A DNA stretch of 64,000 nucleotides from Nitrospirota bacterium (GCA_016180645.1 JACPAV010000011.1:1-64000), one strand, 5' to 3'. Counted from the stretch's first letter, positions 17,801 to 26,644 are shown. The notes: generated by a model not told the origin, from the letters alone. Numbers and translations are program-made.

Positions 17801-19769
17801 TGGAAACAATGCCGACGAAACGCCCGGCACGAACGCGTGCGGCATGTGCAAACCCATTGGACTTGCGGTTCGAACCGATCAACAGTGCGACTCGACGGGA
17901 CCCCCCGCCGGTTCATGCCTCTTCGTCTCCGAGTACTGCAATCATCGAATCACCATGTTCAACAAAGCCTCCGCCGCCGCGGCATTCACCAACGGTGCGG
18001 GCGCCAACTGGGTGTTCGGGCAGGCGGGATTTACCACCGCCACGCAGGCGACCACCCAAACGGGCCTCAAGTTCCCACGGGGACTCGCTTTGAGCACCGC
18101 TACCAACAAGCTCTACGTCGCCGATTCGGTCAACAACAGGGTCACTCGATACGACGTATTCATGGTCGGCAACAATGAGACTGCGGACGGTCTCTTGGGA
18201 CAATCGGCTTGGAACGGCGCCGGACCCGGCACATCGGCCGGAACCCTGAGAGATCCCCGGGGTCTCTCCATCAATTCGTCCGGGACAAAACTTTTCGTCT
18301 CGGAGGGAACCGCAACGCTCATCCAAGGCCGAACAACCGTCTTCAGTCTTCCTATTGCATGTGTCTCTCCTCCAGCCAGTTGTCCGGAAAACGCAGCCAA
18401 CGTTCTCGGGCAGGTCAATTTCACGGCCAGCGGGGGAAACACCACCCAATCGGGCCAGAGAAACGCCAGCGATGTTCTCCACGTGGGATCCGGCGCCAAT
18501 CAAGCCCTATATGTGGCCGACTCGAGCAACAACAGATTGATCGTGTACGACCCGGTCACCATCACGGACGGGGAACCGGCGGTCGACCTGGCCGGACAGA
18601 CCGGCGCGGCGGGCGTCGCCAATTGGTCCAAGGGCAATCCGAACAACGCGGACGACGCGGGGCTCTACGCCCCGTGGCACGCGGTGGTCGACACGGTCCG
18701 TACGCGGATGTTTGTGGCCGATTCGTCCAACAACCGTGTTCTGGTGTTCAATCTTTCGGCGGACAACGTACTTCTCGATCACAAAGCGGACGCGGTCATC
18801 GGTCAACCAACCCTCTATGCGGCAAGTGCGCCCAACGCTTCACCCGCACCCGCAAGCGCCACCAACCAGGACCTCAACTACCCCGGCGCCCTCGCCATCG
18901 ACGAGCAAAACGGAAAACTCTTCGTGGCCGATTCGAACAATAACCGTGTGTTGGTCTTCGATGTAAGTGCGGCCCTTCTCTCCAACTACCCGACGGCCAC
19001 GAATGTGATCGGCCAGACTTCTTTCGCCGCCGTGGCCACAGCCTGCTCGCAGACCGGCCTGAACTATCCGTTCGCGTTGGCCTTTGATCCCGTGAATCCC
19101 TCCGTGACGACGGATGACAGGCTGTTCGTATCCGACAACTTCAACAATCGTGTGATGGTCTACAGCGTCGGGGATGGCATCCTCAGCACCAACGAGGCCG
19201 CCGTGAGCGTGATCGGGGCGACCGGCGGAACGCCCTTCGCCGACCTCTGCCCAGGCTCAGGCACTCCAAACCAAACCCAGTTCAATTCCGGCGGAGGCCC
19301 GTGCGGGGTCGCGCTGGACGGTGGGACTCTCTTCGTGAGCGACGCCAACAACAACCGCGTGCTCGTGTTCAACGTGGGCGATGGAATCTCAAACGGCGCG
19401 GAGAATGCGATCAACGTCCTGGGCCAGGCGAACTTTACTTCCGGAGGCGCCGCCCTGACCCAATCCGGCCTCTCGAATCCCGAGGGGCTTGCCGCAGATC
19501 CGGCGGCCAAAAGGTTGTATGTCGCCGACGACGGCAACAATCGAATTCTGGTCTTCGATATCTCGACGCTTTCGGCTCCCCCCACCGCCCAGAACGCCGT
19601 GGGCGTGATCGGCCAGACCAACTTCACGTTGAACGACTTCGGCACCAGCGCAACCCTGTTCGACACGAACCCCGGCGACCCGATGACCCGCCTCTCTCTG
19701 ACCGGAACCGGCACCCTCCTCATGGGCGACGCCGAAAACAACCGAATCCTCGCCTTTCCAGTTCAGTAG
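14898..19769 (+). CDS. Giant NHL-repeat surface lipoprotein
   Basis: The product is 1,623 aa. ATG 14898 has GGAGGA 8 nt upstream and is preferred to ATG 14883. The lipobox is LLLSTSC. Residues about 90-140 are a (V/I)RGG/(V/I)RAS repeat tract. Two or three Ig-like domains with paired cysteines follow (DTTATLDRVQAKVGEPI..., DKTPPETTINNNPPA...), with an ECGNKICESGETEISCPGDC knot. From about residue 840 to the end there are roughly nine NHL-type blades, recognisable by DSxNNRVLVF and VLGQxxF. It is probably an extracellular binding or scaffold protein. A CRP-type dyad lies upstream, and a REP-like hairpin cluster follows the stop. Confidence 0.88.
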   Translation: MGRGNAYFGIVNFGGGLKLSHWGAIAFLLLLSTSCIRKSDQTQSTQISSADEGIALDVGIPLSPEIASALTGVEEDAEVDVFAGDELVAEGVRGGVRAGVRGGIRASEQSGVRGGVRGGVRASSQGGVRAAPARQAAAGGQPPAGDENTIVYQFTFQLPVAHARDGANNIRSRVRSRKNKDIPFVEVTATVTIKVPPPPDPSAPPGTDATPAISFQIEETPIPINQVVLPDVDGDGVSSLVEVATAKATTGSIEQALAAAADATIAPTQEQVVAAFTQLGKTLEKNLKDSGVTVKVDLEKIDVTPPDTTATLDRVQAKVGEPITVATSCSKSNCVYRCTLDEKLPAACPSPFILNNAAAPLPEGPHALAVRAADALGNTDQTPVVLSFTVLPKAECGNKICESGETEISCPGDCDKVPPNTSIAKVESVHGADLTGLSVTNQEELRITLTCTKSACTFECAIAKDGQFGFGPCANPATPALSKGDGEYTFRARAKDANGNVDPTPAEFKITLDKTPPETTINNNPPAITNQKSAAIGFSCTEPGTLTPGPCSFLCQLDTGTPAPCSSPFTATNLGDGTHTFTVAAADALGNPDATPAGFSWVVDTVLPGITLSAGPPPFTNANRPSFTFSSTDSTAVFECHMDNLPFNACTSPVVPPIPLLDGAHTFEVRAADPAGNVSGAAQSSFTVDTVLPTALSVRDGLSGYTLDQDIQSDTTKLAAWWNASSDAGSGLDRYEVAVGTTVCTGASPGSIMAATSNSLTNSITKTALALSAGTQYFVNVMTFDKAGNVRCDSSDGIKIGAPGLAIDVLGHLLPGDSVFYTAGGPNNPRAESFDGPGGLVYDTANDRLFASDSLNNRVLVFNCNSTTKMPLDRQPDFVLGQSDFVSTTPGTSSTKMNEPRGLTIEYNGATAQWLYVADHLNHRVLIFNLSDGLVSGEAAANVLGQGLLTASTQDWRGDAPVCGGNNNGNNADETPGTNACGMCKPIGLAVRTDQQCDSTGPPAGSCLFVSEYCNHRITMFNKASAAAAFTNGAGANWVFGQAGFTTATQATTQTGLKFPRGLALSTATNKLYVADSVNNRVTRYDVFMVGNNETADGLLGQSAWNGAGPGTSAGTLRDPRGLSINSSGTKLFVSEGTATLIQGRTTVFSLPIACVSPPASCPENAANVLGQVNFTASGGNTTQSGQRNASDVLHVGSGANQALYVADSSNNRLIVYDPVTITDGEPAVDLAGQTGAAGVANWSKGNPNNADDAGLYAPWHAVVDTVRTRMFVADSSNNRVLVFNLSADNVLLDHKADAVIGQPTLYAASAPNASPAPASATNQDLNYPGALAIDEQNGKLFVADSNNNRVLVFDVSAALLSNYPTATNVIGQTSFAAVATACSQTGLNYPFALAFDPVNPSVTTDDRLFVSDNFNNRVMVYSVGDGILSTNEAAVSVIGATGGTPFADLCPGSGTPNQTQFNSGGGPCGVALDGGTLFVSDANNNRVLVFNVGDGISNGAENAINVLGQANFTSGGAALTQSGLSNPEGLAADPAAKRLYVADDGNNRILVFDISTLSAPPTAQNAVGVIGQTNFTLNDFGTSATLFDTNPGDPMTRLSLTGTGTLLMGDAENNRILAFPVQ
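15169..15297 (+). repeat. RGG-type coding tandem repeat
   Basis: A degenerate 12-bp coding repeat (gtgcgcggcggc-like) inside the NHL lipoprotein. It encodes repeats of GVRGG, GVRAG and GIRAS between the lipid anchor and the first folded domain. It is a likely flexible cationic stalk and a site of replication slippage. Confidence 0.8.
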
Positions 19770-19811
19770 AGGCTAGGCATGCCTCGCCCCTACAAACGGT
19801 GGGTCAGAGGG

Positions 19812-19990
19812 GGTAGCCGCGGGCTTTAGGCCGCACCGTTTTCCTCACCGGTAGCCGCGGCCTTTAGGCCGCGTCCGATGACACACCCTTCCGGTAGCCG
19901 CGGCCTTTAGGCCGCGTCCGATGACACACCCTTCCGGTAGCCGCGGCCTTTAGGCCGCGTCCGAAGCGCAGGCTAAAGCCTGCGGCTACA
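19812..19990. repeat. REP-like hairpin cluster, four units
   Basis: Units begin at 19812, 19850, 19893 and 19936; the last three repeat with a 43-bp period (ggtagccgcggcctttaggc...). Each contains the palindrome GCGGCCTTTAGGCCGC, and the cluster closes with caggctaaagcctg at 19969-19982 and the inverted end gcggctac. It lies between convergent genes (NHL lipoprotein and nfi), a position suited to bidirectional termination. Confidence 0.9.
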
Positions 19991-20660
19991 GCAGGGAGCG
20001 TCTGATCCCGGTGAGACGATTGTGCGCCAGCCGGGTAGGCTCCGGAATTCTATAACCCTTCAAGCATGACTTCACGATCTTCAGCGAAGTCCCTACAGAT
20101 ACGAGATGGCCGGGGGACACAAATAATAAACTCTTCCCGCTGGACGGACGCAGTACAGTCCCGATCGCCCTGCCCGACTTGTCCCTGAGTCCGATCGATC
20201 TCCCCGATGCCGAGGGATCACGGTACTCCCCACACAGCCAGCTTTTCGCACAGCCAATCGTCATCTCGCCGGTTACAACTCCGAAATGCGCCGCGATTCC
20301 AAACCGCCTGGGATGGGCGATCCCTTGGCCGTCGATCAGAAACACATCCGCTTTCTCCTCCATCTTGCCGTACGCCTTGAGCAACAGCGGGAGTTCGCGG
20401 TAGGCAAGGAATCCCGGCACGTAGGGAAACGTAACGCGGGCGTGCGCCGTGACCACCTCCAACACTTCCATCGCTGGGAATGTCAATCGAACGATGCACG
20501 CTATTCCTTCCGTGGGCGTTTTCCACGAATTTATGAAGGTCAGATCGCACCCGGCGATCGTCCGGACTTTTGAAAGATCCAACCCATCGCACAGGCTCAC
20601 ATCTCGGGCGAGTCGTTCTTGTTCTCTCTTCAAGTGACTGAGGTTCCGGAGCGAACCCAT
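19986..20660 (-). CDS. nfi: Endonuclease V
   Basis: The product is 224 aa, the normal EndoV length. It cleaves DNA or RNA one phosphodiester 3' of deaminated purines such as inosine. Catalytic acids are visible: Asp39 in AGCDLTF, Glu89 in PYVPGFLAYRE (whose Tyr-Pro wedge is intact) and Asp110 in DGQGIAHPRRFGIAAHFGV. The C-terminal CLKGYRIPEPTRLAH motif is also conserved. It is a single gene flanked on both sides by REP-like hairpins, and its last codons touch the left cluster. Confidence 0.95.
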   Translation of the reverse strand: MGSLRNLSHLKREQERLARDVSLCDGLDLSKVRTIAGCDLTFINSWKTPTEGIACIVRLTFPAMEVLEVVTAHARVTFPYVPGFLAYRELPLLLKAYGKMEEKADVFLIDGQGIAHPRRFGIAAHFGVVTGEMTIGCAKSWLCGEYRDPSASGRSIGLRDKSGRAIGTVLRPSSGKSLLFVSPGHLVSVGTSLKIVKSCLKGYRIPEPTRLAHNRLTGIRRSLL

Positions 20661-20719
20661 CGAGACATCCTATACCAAGTGCGGTCACGATTTGAGCTTT
20701 CCCCAGGCGGGGTAGATGG

Positions 20720-20803
20720 GTAGGCGCAGGCTTCATGCCTGCGTCCGAGGGCGCACCCGTAAAGGGTGCGTCTTCGGACGCGGGCATAAAGCCCGCGACT
20801 ACC
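20720..20803. repeat. REP-like element with three hairpins
   Basis: gtaggcgcaggc-ttcat-gcctgcg, then gcaccc-gtaa-agggtgc, then cgcgggc-ataaa-gcccgcg, ending in the inverted flank actacc. Same family as 19812-19990, 28552-28634, 41799-41853 and 47885-47988. It sits between divergent nfi and the carboxylase gene. Confidence 0.85.
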
Positions 20804-20862
20804 AAGCCTGGCCATTCCGGTGGCCAGAGAGGTTCGAAAGCTCAAATTGCCGGTCCGGTTCA

Positions 20863-20890
20863 TTGACTCAAAGCGTCATTCTGCTAGGAT
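20863..20890 (+). promoter_or_regulatory. Sigma-70-type promoter for the carboxylase gene
   Basis: TTGACT, 16-bp spacer, TAGGAT. The start site would be near 20897, about 18 bp before the TTG start codon at 20915. Matches are 5/6 and 4/6 to consensus. Confidence 0.5.
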
Positions 20891-20914
20891 CGATTCAAGA
20901 AGCGAGCATCAACT

Positions 20915-22465
20915 TTGGCCATCGATCACAAAATCGCCGACCTCGAACGCCTCGAAAAAGAAGCGGATCTCGCGGGCGGACAGGAGCGCATCAACAAACA
21001 GCACGAGGCGGGAAAACTCACCGCCCGTGAGCGCATTCTCAAGCTCGTGGATGAAGGCTCCTTCGTCGAAGTCGACAAGTTCGTCACCCATCAGTGCACC
21101 GATTTCGGGATGGAGCAGAAAAAAGTGCTCGGCGACGGCGTGGTGGTCGGCCACGGAAGGATCGACGGTCGCCTGGTCTTCGTCTTCTCGCAGGACTTCA
21201 CCGTGTTCGGCGGCTCCCTCTCCGGCGCCTACGCCCGGAAGATCTGCAAAATCATGGATCTCGCGGGCAAGGTCGGCGCGCCCGTCATCGGGCTGAACGA
21301 CTCCGGCGGCGCGAGAATTCAAGAGGGCGTCGTCAGCCTCGCGGGCTACGCCGATATCTTTCTCCGCAACGTCATGTTCTCGGGTGTGATCCCTCAAATC
21401 TCCACGATCATGGGACCTTGCGCCGGCGGCGCCGTCTACTCACCCGCCATGACCGATTTCATCATCATGGTGCGCGACACCAGCTACATGTTCGTCACCG
21501 GGCCGGACGTAATCAAAACGGTGACCCGAGAAGACGTCACGAAGGAACGTCTCGGCGGCGCCGAGGCGCACTCCACGGCAAGCGGCGTGGCCCATCTCGT
21601 GGCGGACGACGACGAACAGAGCCTGCTCCTCACGCGAGAACTCTTCTCCTACGTCCCCCAGAACAACATGGAGGACCCTCCCCATCGGCTGACCAAGGAC
21701 CCTCCCAACCGGATCGACCTTTCGCTCCGGAATCTGGTGCCGGAAGATCCCAACAAGCCCTACGACATCCGGGATCTCATCAAGAAGGTGGGCGATGACG
21801 GGCAGTTTCTTGAGGTTCAAGCCGGCTACGCCCAGAATATCGTCATCGGTTTCATGCACCTCAAGGGGAGGTCGGTCGGAGTCGTGGCCAATCAGCCGGC
21901 GTATCTGGCGGGATGCCTGGACATCAACGCTTCCGTAAAAGCCGCCCGGTTCGTCCGCTTCTGCGATGCCTTCAATATTCCCCTGATCACATTCGTGGAC
22001 GTCCCCGGTTTCCTGCCCGGCACCGCACAGGAATGGGGAGGGATCATCCGGCAAGGATCGAAACTCCTCTACGCCTTCTGCGAAGCCACCGTTCCCAAGA
22101 TCACCGTCATCACGCGCAAGGCCTATGGCGGGGCGTACGACGTCATGAGCAGCAAGCACATCCGCGGCGACGTGAACTATGCATTTCCCTCGGCGGAAAT
22201 CGCGGTCATGGGTCCCGAAGGGGCCGTGAATGTCGTCTTTCGAAAAGAACTGGACGAAGCGGGCGATCCCGAGAAGAAGCGCGTGGAGTTGGTGGGCGAC
22301 TACCGAACGAAGTTTGCCAATCCCTTCAAAGCCGCGGAGTTGGGGTATATCGACGAAGTCATCCGGCCGGAGGAGACGCGCGTGAAACTCAACACGGCGC
22401 TGGACATGCTCCGGAACAAGCGCGACACCAACCCGCCTAAGAAACACGGCAATATCCCGCTCTAG
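20915..22465 (+). CDS. pccB: Acyl-CoA carboxylase beta subunit (propionyl-CoA type)
   Basis: The product is 516 aa, the usual length of the carboxyltransferase subunit. It transfers carboxyl from biotin to an acyl-CoA, most likely propionyl-CoA. Clear family blocks: [53 protein letters not shown] (first oxyanion), [20 protein letters not shown] and [20 protein letters not shown] (second oxyanion). The start is TTG with little Shine-Dalgarno support. No alpha (biotin) subunit is in the window. A GTGATGA array and a beta-rich gene follow on the same strand. Confidence 0.95.
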   Translation: MAIDHKIADLERLEKEADLAGGQERINKQHEAGKLTARERILKLVDEGSFVEVDKFVTHQCTDFGMEQKKVLGDGVVVGHGRIDGRLVFVFSQDFTVFGGSLSGAYARKICKIMDLAGKVGAPVIGLNDSGGARIQEGVVSLAGYADIFLRNVMFSGVIPQISTIMGPCAGGAVYSPAMTDFIIMVRDTSYMFVTGPDVIKTVTREDVTKERLGGAEAHSTASGVAHLVADDDEQSLLLTRELFSYVPQNNMEDPPHRLTKDPPNRIDLSLRNLVPEDPNKPYDIRDLIKKVGDDGQFLEVQAGYAQNIVIGFMHLKGRSVGVVANQPAYLAGCLDINASVKAARFVRFCDAFNIPLITFVDVPGFLPGTAQEWGGIIRQGSKLLYAFCEATVPKITVITRKAYGGAYDVMSSKHIRGDVNYAFPSAEIAVMGPEGAVNVVFRKELDEAGDPEKKRVELVGDYRTKFANPFKAAELGYIDEVIRPEETRVKLNTALDMLRNKRDTNPPKKHGNIPL

Positions 22466-22468
22466 AAA

Positions 22469-22496
22469 GTGATGCGTGATGAGTGATGAGTGATGA
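22469..22496. repeat. Heptamer tandem array (GTGATGA x4)
   Basis: gtgatgc followed by three gtgatga units, exactly 7 bp each. It fills the junction between the carboxylase stop (22465) and the next start, and supplies that start codon (GTG 22483 or ATG 22486). Confidence 0.9.
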
Positions 22497-23493
22497 GAAG
22501 GACAATGAGTTGGTGTGGGACGGGGCAAAGAAGGGCCACTACGAGGTCTATTACCTGAAGTTCAATCAAGCCAAGACCAAAACGGCTTGGTGGATCCGGT
22601 TCACATTGAACGCCCCTCTTCCCGGGAAAGGGGATCCCATCGCCGAGCTCTGGGGCATCTTTTTCGACGGCAATGATTTCAAGCGGAATGCCGCATTCAA
22701 GAAAACGATCCCCTTCGCCGAGGCCTCGATCGGCCGCAACCCCCACCAGTTCAAGATCGGCTCGGCGGTCCTCAAACACAACGAATCCTGGGGAAAGCTT
22801 GATGGGAACGGCCGCAGTCTCGAATGGGACCTCAAAATGACCTCCGAGGGAGGGACCTTCCGCCATTTCCCGTATCCGGGCATGTACACGGGCAAGCTTC
22901 CGAAAACGAAGGTGCTCTCTCCGCACATGAACGGCCGCTTTAGCGGCACGATCAAGGTAGACGGGCAGACGTACTCGCTCGTGAACGAGCCGGGACAACA
23001 AACGCACATCTGGGGAACGAAGCACGCCTATCGCTGGGTCTGGGGCCACTGCAACCTATTCAAGGAAGATCCGGGTGCCGTGCTCGAGCTGCTCTCCGCC
23101 CAGATCAAGATCGGCCCAATCCCCACGCCCGTCATCAGCGTCTTCCACCTCGTTCATCGCGGGAAAGCGTACACCGTGAACCGTATTGGCGAGTCGTTGC
23201 GCGTCAAGAGCCGGTGGGACGTCGGGAAATGGAATTTCGCGGTCGCTACGCAGGATCGCCGCTTCGAGATCGAAGTCAATTCCCGGCTGGAGAATTTCGT
23301 CGGCGTGGAATACACCGATCCCGATCTCGAACACGCCTACTGCTACAATACGAAGATTGCGGATTGCCGGGTCAGCATTCTTGAGCCCAAGGATGGAGAG
23401 TGGGTTCCTTCGGGGGTGCTGACGAGCGATGGTGGCGCAGCCTTTGAGGTTGCGCAGCGAAACAAGGATCCGCGCGTCGCCGTTCGGATCTGA
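22486..23493 (+). CDS. Unknown beta-rich (lipocalin-like) protein
   Basis: The product is 335 aa from ATG 22486 (GTG 22483 equally possible). There is no signal peptide. Alternating beta pattern and many Trp/His residues: YYLKFNQAKTKTAWWIRFTL at the N terminus and HIWGTKHAYRWVWGHCNLF in the middle. The overall feel is of tandem lipocalin-like barrels such as the CrtC/AttH group (carotenoid hydratase-like), but I cannot assign it. It follows the acyl-CoA carboxylase with only a heptamer array between, so it may be cotranscribed. Confidence 0.65.
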   Translation: MSDEKDNELVWDGAKKGHYEVYYLKFNQAKTKTAWWIRFTLNAPLPGKGDPIAELWGIFFDGNDFKRNAAFKKTIPFAEASIGRNPHQFKIGSAVLKHNESWGKLDGNGRSLEWDLKMTSEGGTFRHFPYPGMYTGKLPKTKVLSPHMNGRFSGTIKVDGQTYSLVNEPGQQTHIWGTKHAYRWVWGHCNLFKEDPGAVLELLSAQIKIGPIPTPVISVFHLVHRGKAYTVNRIGESLRVKSRWDVGKWNFAVATQDRRFEIEVNSRLENFVGVEYTDPDLEHAYCYNTKIADCRVSILEPKDGEWVPSGVLTSDGGAAFEVAQRNKDPRVAVRI

Positions 23494-23653
23494 TCAATTC
23501 CGCGACATCACCCGGTAAACAATTTCACTATCCGCTCATGAAAGCGAACAGTCCCGCCGAATGTGGCAGTAGAGATGCGAATTCAATATATTGTAAACAA
23601 ATAAACTCACTAGTGGGACAAACATTGCTGTTAATAACTACATGAGGGGTTTG

Positions 23654-23746
23654 ATGAATCTGATACCGGCTCTGTTCGCAGCGTTCTTCGGCCTGATCTT
23701 CACGGTCTCCTATCTCCTGCTGCAAACGAATCTCGTCAGCGCCTGA
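23654..23746 (+). CDS. Possible 30-aa single-span membrane peptide
   Basis: MNLIPALFAAFFGLIFTVSY and ten more residues form one hydrophobic helix ending in polar QTNLVSA. ATG 23654 has GAGGGG just upstream; ATG 23642 is in frame. It lies in an otherwise empty 380-bp gap (23494-23876) that is notably AT-rich around 23575-23645, as promoter regions are. It is too short for confident coding assignment. Confidence 0.35.
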   Translation: MNLIPALFAAFFGLIFTVSYLLLQTNLVSA

Positions 23747-23876
23747 AGCTGCAAACAACTGCTCGGCTACTACGGCTCTCGATCCGCCCTGGACCTGGAT
23801 CCATATCAATATTACGAGCAATTCAAGACTTATAGCGGAGCCTTAGGGCTCCGCTACGGGAGAACAGATGAAACGG

Positions 23877-25268
23877 CTAGTTCTGGCGGTCTTCCGAATC
23901 CACGGAGGTGACCTTGGCTGGCGATGACGCTTGGATTCCGTATTCTTTGAGCTTTCGCCAGAGCGTGGCCGGTGAGATTCCGAGCGTATGAGCGGTCTTG
24001 TCTTTCTGCCCCTTGAAGTGATGGAGAGCCCGCATGATGCAGTTCTTCTCCACCTCGGAAAGCGGGAGGATGACCTCCTCTTTCTCGGCGCGGTCGATAC
24101 CCACAATCTGCGAGAGTTCATTCATCGATATGATATTGCCCACGGCCAGGATCACGGCCCTCTCGATCACATGCTCCAACTCCCGCACGTTTCCCCCCCA
24201 CTCCCGCTGCTCCAAGCATCGAAGCCCGTCGGGGGATACACCCTCGACCGGCTTCCCGAATTTCCGGGCGTACTGGCCGACGAAATGCTGGACGAGCAGG
24301 GGAATATCAACCACCCTCTCCCGAAGGGGCGGCATGATGAGATGGAAGACCGTCAGCCGGTAGTACAGATCCTCGCGGAACTTGTTTTCGCGCAGCGCCC
24401 GCTCAACGTCCAGGTTCGTCGCCGCCACGATCCGGAGGTCCACCTTGTGCGTCCTCACGTCCCCCAGCTTCCGGTATTCACCGGAGTCGAGCACGCGCAG
24501 GAGTTTCGCCTGGAGGGATAGAGGCAGCTCGCCGATCTCGTCGAGAAACAGGGTCGATCCGCTGGCCTCCTCCAGAAGGCCGCGCTTGTCGCTTGCGGCG
24601 CCGGTGAACGCGCCCTTCCGGTAGCCAAAGAGCTCACTCTCCAGCAGATTCTCCGGCAATGCGGCACAGTTGATGCTGACCATCAGCTTCTGTTTCCGCG
24701 TCGAGAGTCCGTGAATCGCACGGGCCACAAGTTCCTTCCCCGTCCCCGTCTCGCCCGTGATCAGGACGTGCGAATCGGAATCCGCCAGATTCACGATCAT
24801 CTTCTTCAGGGTCCGGATACCGTCGGAATCTCCCACAATGTTCTCGATGCTGTTCTGACTCTCCACTGCCAACCGCAGCCGGTCGAGTTCAGCCAGAAGG
24901 TTCTGCCTCTCCACAATCCGATGGATCACGTGCTGAACTTCCTCGGGGTTCACGGGTTTCGAAATGTAATCAAACGCGCCGGCCTTGATCGCCTTCACGG
25001 CCGATTCGATCGTGGCATACGCGGTAACAAGGACCACCTGTGTGTCGCGCCGCACGTCCTTGGCCGCCTTCAAAACTTTGAGCCCATCCATGCCTTCCAT
25101 CACGAGGTCCGTGATGACCACGTCGTAGGACCCCTGCACCAGTCGCGCGGCGGCCGCTTCTCCGCTTGTCGCCTCTTGAACTTCCTTGCCCTCCAGCTGC
25201 ATCGCCTCGACGGCCCGGCGAACGAGCGCCCGGCTCTCGTTCTCGTCGTCGACGATCAGAATCTTCAC
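23877..25268 (-). CDS. NtrC-family sigma-54 response regulator
   Basis: The product is 463 aa from GTG 25268. The receiver domain has the acidic pair near residues 7-8, phospho-acceptor Asp54 (VVITDLVMEG), a Thr in VLVTAYAT and Lys in YISKPVNP. The AAA+ domain is complete: GETGTGKE, GAFTGA, TLFLDEIGELPLSLQAKLLR and WGGNVRELEHVIER. The Fis-type HTH KTAHTLGISPATLWRKLKEY ends the fold. It activates sigma-54 promoters after phosphorylation. It starts 8 nt after the tolB stop, so it belongs to the glmS-tolB operon; no cognate histidine kinase is adjacent. Confidence 0.95.
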   Translation of the reverse strand: MKILIVDDENESRALVRRAVEAMQLEGKEVQEATSGEAAAARLVQGSYDVVITDLVMEGMDGLKVLKAAKDVRRDTQVVLVTAYATIESAVKAIKAGAFDYISKPVNPEEVQHVIHRIVERQNLLAELDRLRLAVESQNSIENIVGDSDGIRTLKKMIVNLADSDSHVLITGETGTGKELVARAIHGLSTRKQKLMVSINCAALPENLLESELFGYRKGAFTGAASDKRGLLEEASGSTLFLDEIGELPLSLQAKLLRVLDSGEYRKLGDVRTHKVDLRIVAATNLDVERALRENKFREDLYYRLTVFHLIMPPLRERVVDIPLLVQHFVGQYARKFGKPVEGVSPDGLRCLEQREWGGNVRELEHVIERAVILAVGNIISMNELSQIVGIDRAEKEEVILPLSEVEKNCIMRALHHFKGQKDKTAHTLGISPATLWRKLKEYGIQASSPAKVTSVDSEDRQN

Positions 25269-25276
25269 GATCGCCC

Positions 25277-26644
25277 TTATCGACCTCGGGCGGGCGACCA
25301 GGCCGGCCAGCCCGATATTCGGACGGAAGGATCCACCTCCCTCTCCACCCCCGCCAGCACGTCCCGCATGATCAGAACAAGATGGTCCTTTCCCTTCTTG
25401 TCGGAAGTGTAGACAAGATGACGTCCGTCCGGCGCCCACGAGGGGAATTCGTGATTGGCCTTCGCGGTGGTGAGGCGTTTGTGCGTCCAGCCGTCGGTGG
25501 AGACCAAATAGACCTGGAATCGGCCCTCGGGGGCCAACCCCGAATACGCAATGAACGAACCGTCGGGCGACCACGCGGGATAGTCGTTTTGCGTCGTCTC
25601 AAAGGTTAGCCGCGTTGCCTCGCCACCCGCCACCGCGGGCATCGTGTAGATCTGCGGCGTTCCACTGCGATCGGATACGAACGCCAGCATCTTGCCGTCC
25701 GGCGACCACGTGGGAGAGGAATCGATCGCCGGGTGGTCCGTGATCCGCTCGATCGAAGTCTTGTCGATGTCCAGAACATACACATCGGAGTTTCTCGCCT
25801 TGGTGATGGTCAACGCGATCCGTTTTCCGTCCGGCGACATCTCCGCGCCATAGTTCAATCCGGGGAAGCTGGAGAGCACTTCCATGGTCCCCGGGTTGAG
25901 CTCATAGACATAGAGATCGGGGTTCCGGCGGATGTACGAGGTAAACAGCAGCCGTCGCCCATCCGAATCCCACGCCGGCGCCAGGTTGAGCGAATGGTTC
26001 CGGGTGATCTGCTTGAAGTTGCGGCCGTCCCAATCCCCGACAAAAATCTCTTTTGCGCCGGATACCTTCCCCACCAGTGCGATGCGGGTCCGGAAGATCC
26101 CCGGCTTTCCCGAAAGCCGTTCCACGAGGCCGTTCATGAACTCGTTGGTGGCGTCCTGCCAGGCCCCCGAGAGCTTCCGCTCGAGGATTTTCGCACCCAG
26201 GATCGTATCGAACGCGTAGAATTGGTAGCCGGGATTCCCGGGAGCCTCGTCCAGATCCACGGCCACCACGACGTCGGCCCCCAAATCCCTCCACCAGGAG
26301 TACCGGAACTCCCCGGTCAACTCGGGCGGCGCCAGAGGAGGAACATTGGGAATGGGCTTGAGGAGCCCGGAGAATTCGAGGTCCTCGGCGAGTTTCTTCC
26401 GTATATCATCCAATACCCCTGCCGGGGCCTGCGCCAACGGTGGGATCGCGCAAGGCACAACGCTTATGGTCGGATCCTTGACCTCAATGTAAATCTTTTC
26501 TTTCGTCCGGTCCGCCGACTTCCCTTCCCCCACGGCTTGAACGCTTGCCGCCCCACAAAGTAGCAGCACAAGTCCGGCCAAGGCAGGGATCTGAGCGTTC
26601 AGCCTGCGCCTATCGCCTTTCGCCCTTCGCCCTGCTGTCGTCAC
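25277..26644 (-). CDS. tolB: TolB, Tol-Pal translocation protein
   Basis: The product is 455 aa. A Sec signal (LAGLVLLLCGAASVQA) is followed by the TolB N domain (AEDLEFSGLLKPI, WWRDLGADVVVAVDL). A six-bladed PD40 propeller then follows, with repeats such as SPTWSPDGKMLAFVSD, YPAWSPDGSFIAYSG and FPSWAPDGRHLVYTSD. It is a periplasmic partner of Pal in outer-membrane constriction. GTG 26644 overlaps the glmS stop as GTGA. Its first 12 codons are a heptamer array, so the n-region (RRAKGDRRR) is built from repeat DNA. tolA, tolQ, tolR and pal are not adjacent. Confidence 0.9.
   Translation of the reverse strand: MTTAGRRAKGDRRRLNAQIPALAGLVLLLCGAASVQAVGEGKSADRTKEKIYIEVKDPTISVVPCAIPPLAQAPAGVLDDIRKKLAEDLEFSGLLKPIPNVPPLAPPELTGEFRYSWWRDLGADVVVAVDLDEAPGNPGYQFYAFDTILGAKILERKLSGAWQDATNEFMNGLVERLSGKPGIFRTRIALVGKVSGAKEIFVGDWDGRNFKQITRNHSLNLAPAWDSDGRRLLFTSYIRRNPDLYVYELNPGTMEVLSSFPGLNYGAEMSPDGKRIALTITKARNSDVYVLDIDKTSIERITDHPAIDSSPTWSPDGKMLAFVSDRSGTPQIYTMPAVAGGEATRLTFETTQNDYPAWSPDGSFIAYSGLAPEGRFQVYLVSTDGWTHKRLTTAKANHEFPSWAPDGRHLVYTSDKKGKDHLVLIMRDVLAGVEREVDPSVRISGWPAWSPARGR
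26606..26640. repeat. Heptamer array at the glmS-tolB junction
   Basis: gcgccta, tcgcctt, tcgccct, tcgccct, gctgtcg: five 7-bp units in register, inside the first codons of tolB. Confidence 0.7.

Noticed and set aside
19812-19990. CRISPR array
   Set aside because: The 43-bp period has no unique spacers; units are palindromic and nearly identical throughout.
21440-22528. 362-codon antisense ORF over the carboxylase gene
   Set aside because: No recognisable motif; antisense to a highly conserved gene.
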